A stretch of 64,000 nt of DNA, taken from assembly GCA_031769625.1 (NCBI GenBank), contig JAUIMM010000015.1, positions 26,505,501 to 26,569,500 of the forward strand. The letters run 5' to 3'. How positions within the stretch are numbered: the first letter of the stretch is position 1; each line of letters opens with the position of its first letter. The position numbers and the translations under genes were made by a program. A model generated the notes under the pieces. It did not search any database, was not told where the DNA came from, and was given only the letters and a program-made list of their open reading frames with translations. Shown here in pieces: positions 55,241 through 64,000 of this stretch. The stretch is from Taudactylus pleione. Lineage: Eukaryota > Chordata > Amphibia > Anura > Myobatrachidae.

Positions 55241-55378
55241 GTTGTGCAGGCAGTTCTCCATAGGGGCTGTGTCCACTCCAAAGTCCTGTGCAGTGTCCCA
55301 GTCCTAAAGGAGTGCTGCAGTGTTGTCCAGGGGGTGCTCTGTCCATCAGGGGTGCTCCCCCCAAGTGCTAAAAAAATA

Positions 55379-57637
55379 ATATATTTTCTGTGTTTGTGAA
55401 TTGTGTGCGCAGTAGCCGCACGTGCATCAACAAAGTAGTGCCAAGCGTGCGCCTGTGTCATAAGTAAAGGGCCGGCTGGCTTGACCGTTAAGGGTGCTGT
55501 AACCCCCGAAAGTACACTCCAGTCCAAACCAAAAAAAAAATTATTTTCTGTGTTTGTGAATTGTGTGCGCAGTAGCCGCACGTGCATCAACAAAGTAGTG
55601 CCAAGCGTGCGCCTGTGTCATAAGTAAAGGGCCGGCTGGCTTGACCGTTAAGGGTGCTGTAACCCCCGAAAGTACACTCCAGTCCAAACCAAAAAAAAAA
55701 TTATTTTCTGTGTTTGTGAATTGTGTGCGCAGTAGCCGCACGTGCATCAACAAAGTAATGCCAAGCGTGCGCCTGTGTCATAAGTAAAGGGCCGGCTGGC
55801 TTGACCGTTAAGGGTGCTGTAACCCCCGAAAGTACACTCCAGTCCAAACCAAAAAAAAAATTATTTTCTGTGTTTGTGAATTGTGTGCGCAGTAGCCGCA
55901 CGTGCATCAACAAAGTAGTGCCAAGCGTGCGCCTGTGTCATAAGTAAAGGGCCGGCTGGCTTGACCGTTAAGGGTGCTGTAACCCCCGAAAGTACACTCC
56001 AGTCCAAACCAAAAAAAAAATTATTTTCTGTGTTTGTGAATTGTGTGCGCAGTAGCCGCACGTGTATCAACAAAGTAGTGCCAAGCGTGCGCCTGTGTCA
56101 TAAGTAAAGGGCCGGCTGGCTTGACCGTTAAGGGTGCTGTAACCCCCGAAAGTAAACTCCAGTCCAAACCAAAAAAATATATATTTTCTGTGTTTGTGAA
56201 TTGTGTGCGCAGTAGCCGCAGTGCATCAACAAAGTAGTGCCAAGCGTGCGCCTGTGTCATAAGTAAAGGGCCGGCTGGCTTGACCGTTAAGGGTGCTGTA
56301 ACCCCCGAAAGTACACTCCAGTCCAAACCAAAAAAAAAATTATTTTCTGTGTTTGTGAATTGTGTGCGCAGTAGCCGCACGTGCATCAACAAAGTAGTGC
56401 CAAGCGTGCGCCTGTGTCATAAGTAAAGGGCCGGCTGGCTTGACCGTTAAGGGTGCTGTAACCCCCGAAAGTACACTCCAGTCCAAACCAAAAAAAAAAT
56501 TATTTTCTGTGTTTGTGAATTGTGTGCGCAGTAGCCGCACGTGCATCAACAAAGTAGTGCCAAGCGTGCGCCTGTGTCATAAGTAAAGGGCCGGCTGGCT
56601 TGACCGTTAAGGGTGCTGTAACCCCCGAAAGTACACTCCAGTCCAAACCAAAAAAAAAATTATTTTCTGTGTTTGTGAATTGTGTGCGCAGTAGCCGCAC
56701 GTGCATCAACAAAGTAGTGCCAAGCGTGCGCCTGTGTCATAAGTAAAGGGCCGGCTGGCTTGACCGTTAAGGGTGCTGTAACCCCCGAAAGTACACTCCA
56801 GTCCAAACCAAAAAAAAAATTATTTTCTGTGTTTGTGAATTGTGTGCGCAGTAGCCGCACGTGCATCAACAAAGTAGTGCCAAGCGTGCGCCTGTGTCAT
56901 AAGTAAAGGGCCGGCTGGCTTGACCGTTAAGGGTGCTGTAACCCCCGAAAGTACACTCCAGTCCAAACCAAAAAAAAAATTATTTTCTGTGTTTGTGAAT
57001 TGTGTGCGCAGTAGCCGCACGTGCATCAACAAAGTAGTGCCAAGCGTGCGCCTGTGTCATAAGTAAAGGGCCGGCTGGCTTGACCGTTAAGGGTGCTGTA
57101 ACCCCCGAAAGTACACTCCAGTCCAAACCAAAAAAAAAATTATTTTCTGTGTTTGTGAATTGTGTGCGCAGTAGCCGCACGTGCATCAACAAAGTAGTGC
57201 CAAGCGTGCGCCTGTGTCATAAGTAAAGGGCCGGCTGGCTTGACCGTTAAGGGTGCTGTAACCCCCGAAAGTACACTCCAGTCCAAACCAAAAAAAAATT
57301 ATTTTCTGTGTTTGTGAATTGTGTGCGCAGTAGCCGCACGTGCATCAACAAAGTAGTGCCAAGCGTGCGCCTGTGTCATAAGTAAAGGGACGGCTGGCTT
57401 GACCGTTAAAGGGTGCTGTAACCCCCGAAAGTACACTCCAGTCCAAACCAAAAAAAAATTATTTTCTGTGTTTGTGAATTGTGTGCGCAGTAGCCGCACG
57501 TGCATCAACAAAGTAGTGCCAAGCGTGCGCCTGTGTCATAAGTAAAGGGCCGGCTGGCTTGACCGTTAAAGGGTGCTGTAACCCACAAAGTACACTCCAG
57601 TCCAAACCAAAAAAAAAATTATTTTCTGTGTTTAGCC
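55379..57637 (+). repeat. 160-bp tandem array, 14 full units plus a partial
   Basis: Each unit starts ATTATTTTCTGTGTTTGTGA and ends CAGTCCAAACC plus an A-run. Units start near 55379, 55540, 55700, 55860, 56020, 56180, 56339, 56499, 56659, 56819, 56979, 57139, 57298 and 57458. Differences are few (A-run length, single substitutions near 55758, 56065 and 56154, and a one-base deletion near 56221), so the array is young or homogenised. It lies between the TATA region and the transposase. It is too regular and too long-unit to be CRISPR. Confidence 0.97.
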
Positions 57638-57667
57638 GCACGTATATATCAAATCGATATAACATAA

Positions 57668-60600
57668 ATGGAGGACCAAACTTTCTCCGATAAAAATAAA
57701 ATAGAGAAAGATCAAGAACCACTTCCTCCTAGTGCTGAAGCTGCTGCCACTAGTCATGACATAGACGATAACATGCCATCAACGTCGTCTGCCAAGGCCG
57801 ATGCCCAATGTCATAGTAGAGGGCACATACAATCCCAAATGGCAAAGTTCAGGAAAATGACCTTGAAAAAGACATTTAAATCAGCTGAAGAGAAACGTAA
57901 ACTTGCCAATATGCCATTTACGACACGGAGTGGCAAAGAACGGGTAAGGTCTATCCCTAGTATGTTCATGACTAGTGGTTCAGCTTCACATGACGATGGA
58001 AGCCCTCCTCCCACTAAAAAAATCAAAAGAGTTAAGCTGGCAAAAGCACAGCGAAGAACTGTGCTTTCTAAGAAGATATCACAAATCCCCAAGGAGAGTC
58101 CAAGTGTGGTGGTGGTTGCGATGCCTGACCTTCCCAGCACTGGACGGGAAGAGGTGGCTTTTTCCACCATTTGCACGCCCCCTGCAAGTGCTGAAAGGAG
58201 CACCCACAGTCCACTTGCTGATATGCAAATTGAAGATGTCACTGTTGAAGTACAACAGGATGAGGATACTGGTGTAGCTGGCGCTGAGGAGGAAGTTGGC
58301 GAGGAGGATTCTGATGGTGATGTGGTTTGTTTAAATCAGGCTCCGGGGGAGACAGTTGTTGTCCGTGGGATGAAAAAGCCCATCACGGTCATGCCTGGGC
58401 AGAAGACCAAACATTCCACCTCTTTGGTCTGGCAATATTTCTATCCAAATCCGGACAACAACTGTCTTGCCATATGTACCATATGTAAAGGTGAAATAAG
58501 TAGGGGTAGGGACGTCAACCACCTAGGAACATCCTCCCTTATACGGCACCTGCAGCGCGTTCGTAAAAAGTTACTGTCAAGTTCAGAAACTTTGGCTAAG
58601 ACCGTAAGCAGTCCAGGGACACCTAAATCCCGTTGTCCTGTTGTATCCAAGCGCCTGCAAACCACACCGTCAACTCCCTCCTCGTCAATTTCCTCCTTAG
58701 TCAGGATCGGAAGTAGTCCTGCAGGCCATGTCACTGGCATGACTGACTCTCCTATCCGGGATTCCTCTGGAGGATCCTGCATTGCTACGCCTACTGCTGC
58801 CGCTGCTGCTGTTGCTGCTGCTGGGAGTCGTTCATCATCCCAGAGAGGAAGTAGGAACACCACTACTTTTACTAAACAATTGACCCTCCAACAGTCCTTA
58901 GCGAGGAGGATGAAGTACGACAGCAGTCATCCTGAAGCAAAACGTATAACTGAGGCCTTGACTGCTATGTTGGTGTTAGACGTGCGTCCGGTATCCGCCA
59001 TTAGTGCAGTGGGATTTAGACAATTGATGGAGGTAGTGTGTCCCCGGTTCCAAATCCCGTCTAGATTCCACTTCACTAGGCAGGCGATACCGAGACTGTA
59101 CAGAAAGGTCAGAAAAAGTGTCCTCAGTGTCCTGAAAAATGCCATTGTACACAATGTCCACTTAACCACGGACATGTGGACAAGTGGAACAGGGCAGACT
59201 AAGGACTATATGACTGTGACAGCCCACTGGGTAGATGTATCACCTTACGCAGCAACAGCAGCAGCGTCACCAGTAGCAGCATCTCAGAAATGCCAGCTCG
59301 TTACAAGGCAGGCTACGCTGTGTATCACCGGTTTCAGTAAGAGGCACACCGCCGACAACCTCTTAGAGAAACTGAGGGAAATCATCGCCCAGTGGCTTAC
59401 CCCACTTAGACTCTCCTGGGGATTTGTGATATCTGACAATGCCACCAATATTGTGCGGGCATTACATCTGGGCAAATTCCAGCACGTCCCATGTTTTGCT
59501 CACACAATAAACTTGGTGGTGCAGAATTTTCTGAAAAGCGACAGGGGCGTGCAGGAGACGCTTTGGGTGGCCTGAAAAATTTCTGGCCACTTTCGCCATT
59601 CAGCGACTGCGTGCCGAAGACTGGAGCGCCAGCAAACACTCTTGAACCTGCCCCGCCATCACCTGAAGCAAGAGGTTGTGACGCGGTGGAACTCAACCCT
59701 CTATATGCTTCAGAGGATGGAGGAGCAGCAAAAGGCCATACAAGCCTATACATCCACCTATGACATAGGCAAAGGAGGGGGTATGCACCTGACTCAAGCG
59801 CAGTGGAGAATGATTTCCGTGTTGTGCAAGGTTCTCCAGCCCTTCGAACTTGCCACACGTGAAGTCAGTTCAGACACTGCCAGCTTGAGTCAGGTCATTC
59901 CCCTCATCAGGCTTTTGCAGAAGCAGCTGGAGAAAGTGAAGGAGGAGCTAAGACGGAGCGATTCCGCTCGGCATGTGGGACTTGTGGATGAAGCCCTTCA
60001 TTCGCTTTGCCAGGATTCCAGGGTGGTCAATCTGTTGAAATCAGACCACTACGTTTTGGCCACCGTGCTCGATCCTAGGTTTAAAGCCTATGTAGTGTCT
60101 CTCTTTCCGGCCGACACAAGCCTGCAGAGGTGCAAAGACCTGCTGGTGAACACACTGTCAGCTGAAGCGGAACGTGACACGTCAACGGCTCCTTCTTCAT
60201 TTTCTCCCGCAACTGGGGCTGCCAGGAAAAAACTTAGGTATCCTAAGCAACCCGCTGGCGGTGATGCAGGGCAGGCAGGACCAAGTTTGGACATCTGGTC
60301 CGGACTGAAGGACCTGGCAACAATTTCTGACATGTCTACTGTCACTGCATATGATACTGTCACCATTGACAGAATGGTGGAGGATTACATCGGTGACAGC
60401 ATCCAAGTAGGCATGTCAGACAGTCCATACCTGTACTGGCAGGAAAAAGAGGCAATTTGGAGGCCCCTGTACAAACTGGCTCTATTTTACCTGAGTTGCC
60501 CCCCCTCCAGTGTGTACTCCGAAAGAGTGTTTAGTGCAGCCGGGAACCTTGTCAGCGAAAGGCGTAGGAGGTTGCTTCCACAGAATGTGGAGAAGATGAT

Positions 60601-60781
60601 GTTCATCAAAATGAATTATCAGCTCTTCCAGGGAGACCAGCCTCCAGAAGGTACAGAGGGACCTGTGGTGGTGGATTCAAGTGGGGACGAGTTAATACTT
60701 TGTGAGGATGAGGATGTACACACTGAAGAGGGTGAGGAATCGGTGGATGAGGAGGATGAGGATGACATCTTGCCTCCGTAG
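57668..60781 (+). pseudogene. hAT transposase (BED finger, RNase H-like, dimerisation domains), one in-frame stop
   Basis: This cut-and-paste transposase frame has 1,037 codons with a TGA at codon 636 (59573-59575); the frame resumes unchanged. Residues 250-300 are a BED zinc finger with Cys270, Cys273 and His294. The fourth ligand expected at 298-300 is an Arg (R299), a second defect. RNase H-fold catalytic residues are Asp502 (TTDMWTS), Asp590 (SDNATN) and Glu952 (SERVFSAAG), with the hAT motif CxxH at 609-612 (CFAHTINL). The C-terminal dimerisation block SCPPSSVYSERVFSAAGNLV is intact, followed by an acidic tail. The N-terminal 250 residues are basic and low-complexity. A CGA-to-TGA change at a CpG is the likely origin of the stop. 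ATG 57668 is the first in frame after the array. Confidence 0.9.
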
Positions 60782-61413
60782 AGCCAGTTTGTGCAGGGAC
60801 AGATTAATTGCCAGCTTGTTTTGTGGGGGCCCAAACGAACCAATCATTTCAGCCACAGTTGTGTGGCAGACCCTGGCGCTGAAATGATTGATTTGTTAAA
60901 GTGTGCATGTCCTGTTTATACAACATAAGGGTGGGTGGGAGGGCCCAAGGACAATTCCATCTTGCACCTCTTTTTTTTCTTTGCATTATGTACAGTTTGG
61001 GGCCTAGTTTTTCTAACTGCCATCCTGTCTGCCACTGCAGTGTCACTCCTAGATGGGTCACGTGTTTGTGCCGCCCACTCGTGTCGCTTAGCATAGTCAT
61101 CCAGCTACCTCGGTGCAACCTTTTGGACATAAAAACACTATTGTGAGGTGTGAGGTGTTCAGAATAGACTGGAAATGAGTGGAAATTAAGGTTATTGAGG
61201 TTAATAATAGCATAGGAGCAGAAAAACCTACAAATTCTGTGATTTTAGCTGTTTTTATGCTTTTTTTCAAAAAAATACAGATCCAAAACACAAAACCCAG
61301 AACCCAAAACACGGAAGGGTGGTTTTGGCAAAACCAATCCAGATCCAAAACACGAAGAAAGATCCAGATCCAAAACCAAAACACAAAACACGAAAAGTGG
61401 CCGGTGCACACCC

Positions 61414-61417
<4 letters not shown>

Positions 61418-61472
<55 letters not shown>
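61418..61472. repeat. (AT)n microsatellite
   Basis: A run of about 27 AT dinucleotides right of the hAT element, probably the original insertion target. Confidence 0.95.
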
Positions 61473-61475
<3 letters not shown>

Positions 61476-62249
61476 GCTTCATGGGCTATGTGATGCTTGT
61501 GTAAAGTAAAAAGCCTTTGTACAGTAAAAGTGGTTGTACATACAGTATGTGTTACTGAGGAAGAGTGATGGACCAGATACTGCTTTTAGAATTGTGGCCT
61601 CATTGTAGAATCAATTCATTTATAAATGCCAATATAATTTATATACCATTTCTTGTAGGGGCCGTGTCCAGTACATTTTTTAAATTAAGTTTGTGAATTT
61701 ACTGTCACCACCTCGTGTGATAGGGAATTCTACAGCGTAAGCGCCCTTACAGTAAATTTATCCTTCCTATATTGATGGTGACATAATTTACCTTCTATTA
61801 GCAATTGATCGCAAGTTCTTCTCCATGTGGTCCTTGGTACAAATATTTTTCCTACACATGTATTCATATATAATGTCCTTTTATAATATAATCTGTTCCC
61901 TTTATTAATGAAGCTATCTGCCCCTGCACTGAACTATTTTATGTTTGTTTGTTTTTTTAATACATCTACATACAATTTACCAATATTAAGGCTCTCTTTT
62001 TCCATTATCAATTGCATTACTTTCTTACTCTCCGAATACTTTTTTTTTAAATTACATTTAACCACATTGGTTGCCTTTTATTCATAGAAATATTCCACCT
62101 TAAAATACGAATACAAAGATAAAAAATAAAGTGCACAGTTTCTGAGAAATTATATTACAAACATATTTAATTCCATCACTGCTAACATAAACAGCATTCA
62201 AATGTGCTCATGTGTGGTGGCAGTTCTGCCGAGAGCGCCATCTTCTTAC
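61473..62249. other. GAA intron, right part
   Basis: AT-rich, no feature beyond the splice donor at its right edge (on the minus strand). Confidence 0.5.
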
Positions 62250-62348
62250 CTGTGCAGGTATAATGAAGCCGCCTCTAATGTGAAGATTAATAGTGTCCAA
62301 AGGTGCTGGAAGAGTCATCCATTGTCCCTTACTTTGAATTGCTCCACC
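62250..62348 (-). CDS. gaa: GAA-like acid alpha-glucosidase exon
   Basis: This 99-bp, phase-0 exon (33 codons) is bounded by a TTGATGTTACAG acceptor and a CAG|GTAAGA donor. It encodes [20 protein letters not shown] then [22 protein letters not shown](V/L)H(L/I)R.G(Y/F)IIP is the GH31 block that follows the catalytic barrel in lysosomal alpha-glucosidase. It splices in phase to the exon at 53460. It is shorter than the human counterpart (150 bp as I recall), mainly lacking a proline-rich insert at its start. The preceding exon was not found to the right within the window. Confidence 0.88.
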
Positions 62349-62539
62349 CTGTAACATCAATTTAAGAAAGAGTTCAAAAGTAATGTATTGGCAGGTGACA
62401 CCTTCCTACACACTAGCATGGCCATACTTTCCCCTTCTTCCTTCTGCACCTTATATCATACAAGTCAATAAATGCATCCATTTTCTTATCACTACTTCGT
62501 TATAGCTCATGAATGTCTTGAGGCCTATCACATTACCAG

Positions 62540-63085
62540 CCAGTTTCGGTATGCAGTCGGGAAGCCGGCGGACGCAATCCCGAGAGCCGGCTTCCCGACT
62601 GCATAATCCCAGCGAGGGTTAAATGACAGGCGTCTACATCTAGACGCCTGTCATTATACCGACGCCGGGAGACCGGCGCCCGGCATCCCGATCGAAGTGA
62701 TGCCACGCGCCGAGCGCGGACAGCCGCGCGGGGGGGGGGGAGGGTTATGTTTAGGGCTCCTGGGGGGGACTTAGGTTTAGGCACCCCCCCAGGAGGTTAG
62801 AGTTAGGCTAGGGAGGGTTAGGCACCCCCGGCGGGGATTTAGGTTTAGGCGGCGGGGAAGGGGGGGTTAGGTTTAGGCACTTAGAGGGGGGATTAGAGTT
62901 AGGCACTGGGGGGAAGGTTATGGTTAGGCATCCCTAAGGAGGGTTATGGTTAGGGGGGGAGGTTAGGTTAGTAAATACTTACCTGGGGACGATCTGGATT
63001 TTCACCCATGTCGGGCAGCCGCTGTTGGGATTTGAACCGCTGGACTTGTGTCCGGCGGTAATGCATACCGATTTCGCCAGTCTCA
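62540..63085 (-). repeat. CCTAACCC-minisatellite element, copy D, with tRNA-like head
   Basis: On the minus strand it starts near 63085 with TGGCGAAATCGG (A-box-like) and GGTTCAAATCC (B box), then a GATCGTCCCCAGGTAAGTAT block. An array of GGTTAGG/CCTAACC units runs to about 62730. The tail has long inverted pairs (GTCGGGAAGCCGG/CCGGCTTCCCGAC and GACAGGCGTCTA/TAGACGCCTGTC). This is the most complete copy of the family. Confidence 0.7.
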
Positions 63086-63089
63086 CCCC

Positions 63090-64000
63090 CAGGAGATCTC
63101 TAAGCATGATGCTACAATCTACATTAATATCAGAACTTTCACATTTAAATCAGTACTACTGCAGCACATGCATTACCTACCTACTTACCTTCTAAGCGGA
63201 CTGTGGATGATACATTTAATATGGCATACTGTATATAATGGTTACGGTGAGGGAAAAATATTTACTATTATTTAATATCAAATTGTAGAATTACCAGGTC
63301 CCACAAAATCAATGTTTTATAATATATTCATGAAAATTAAGCAGTGCGTCATCCCACGGTTCTTCTAATTCTTACTGCCCAGTTGGAGATGGCTGTTCGC
63401 AGGTAAATTGAATTTACACAACAACTCCACCAATGTGTAACTGCCTTTGCTACCATATTTTAAAGTTTGGTTTGCACCTCTCAGTGGACAATTGCGCATA
63501 CAGTATACAAACTACAGTAGACCACTATATTGCCTGCTTTGTGCAGAACACACATCACATGTGGGAAATACATCTTTGTTTTGTCAGATTCATTGTAATA
63601 TTGGTTTAAATAGCAGAAACAGCACAATGTCAGTCACAATTGTGTTTTTAGCATGTATACTTATTAAGGAAAAGCCCCATATCCTGTTTATCTTACGTTT
63701 GAATAGTTTTAACTCCTATCAGTCCATGATGGCTGAAATGAGAATCCGGTAATGATGTGATGCACTTGCAATTCAATTAGGAATTTTTAAAGCTTACATT
63801 CAGTTTGGTTATACCAGGTGAGTGGCCTTGAATGCAGTGAAAGAATATTTTAGTGCTTATTTTTTTAATGAAATAACATGAATTAATTTTCTAGGTAGGT
63901 TTATACCAAACTGCAATACTGCAGGAAGAGGATAGGTAATAATGACTTACAAAGGTAATGCCATCATTTTATTATGCAATCTACAAAAAAATAATACATG
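63090..64000. other. No recognised feature
   Basis: Probably GAA intron DNA. No preceding exon of the gene could be identified here. Confidence 0.4.

Larger units (their letters stand above)
54867..61416 (+). mobile_element. Autonomous-type hAT transposon, antisense in the GAA intron
   Basis: The termini TAGGGGTGAGC and the reversed TAGGGGTGTGC are inverted, and the element sits between AT-repeat DNA (ATATAT on both sides), compatible with an 8-bp ATATATAT-type duplication. Layout: GC-rich promoter region with TATA box, a 2.26-kb tandem array, a full-length hAT transposase frame with one stop, and a purine-rich 3' end with AAAACCCAGAACCC-like words. At 6.55 kb it is the largest well-preserved element here. 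Its orientation opposes the host gene. Confidence 0.9.

Noticed and set aside
55379..57637. Possible CRISPR array because of regular repeats
   Set aside because: Repeats are contiguous 160-bp tandem copies without unique spacers, in a vertebrate transposon.
55207..57722. Repeated ~70-codon minus-strand open frames, one per 160-bp unit
   Set aside because: They are copies of the same frame generated by the tandem array; the strand opposes the transposase and no family signature is seen.
57668..60781. Domesticated host gene of ZBED type
   Set aside because: The frame has an in-frame stop and is enclosed by hAT termini with AT-repeat flanks, so it is a transposon copy and not an exapted gene.

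Overview
This window is a piece of a large, transposon-rich vertebrate nuclear genome, most likely an amphibian (probably a frog). Three exons on the minus strand match the C-terminal part of lysosomal acid alpha-glucosidase (GAA, family GH31), and two of them have exactly the exon lengths I recall for the human gene. The transposon mix (Penelope-like, Ngaro/DIRS, Copia, Tc1, hAT, Harbinger and L2-like elements together) and long element-filled introns fit an amphibian. The species call is inference. No prokaryotic features, CRISPR arrays or operons are present.

Layout. The host gene runs right to left: exon at 62250-62348, an 8.8-kb intron, exon at 53296-53460, a 113-bp intron, exon at 53030-53182. 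The last coding exon was not found; the rest of the window is its last intron and/or downstream DNA. From the left: 1-9.7 kb holds hAT-type, Harbinger-type and other non-autonomous elements, and a composite repeat broken by two insertions (3.8-5.9 kb). 10.8-11.3 kb is a chain-of-hairpins MITE, followed by a Penelope-like element with reverse transcriptase and GIY-YIG endonuclease (11.4-14.55 kb). 15.3-19.4 kb has two hAT MITEs, a mariner remnant, a 600-bp solo LTR and other repeats. 19.44-22.8 kb is a hAT-type element with an intact Tc1 inserted in it. 24.2-30.3 kb is a decayed Copia element with a solo LTR inside its integrase. 31-35.1 kb holds a Tc1 remnant, a minus-strand Penelope-like element flanked by inverted repeats, and two Penelope-like tails. 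38.6-39.2 kb is a long palindrome. 39.37-42.4 kb is a second member of the large hAT-type family with a perfect 8-bp target duplication. 43.9-50.1 kb is an Ngaro-type retrotransposon (gag, RT-RNase H, tyrosine recombinase, SGNH hydrolase), broken at several sites. 51.2-52.4 kb is an L2/Jockey-type reverse transcriptase remnant split by a hAT MITE. 54.87-61.42 kb, in the GAA intron and antisense to it, is a nearly complete autonomous hAT element whose 1,037-codon transposase frame has one in-frame stop.

Three patterns stand out. (1) Six hAT-type elements each carry tandem arrays unlike those of the others; in the autonomous one it is a nearly uniform 160-bp repeat (14 full copies) between a TATA box and the transposase. 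(2) A dispersed family (four copies here) is built almost entirely of consecutive short hairpins. (3) The ends of the Penelope-like elements show a recurring hammerhead-like layout: a CTGANGA-like core, a short stem, then GAAA. No wholly new protein-coding system is evident; these structural patterns are the best candidates for something under-described.
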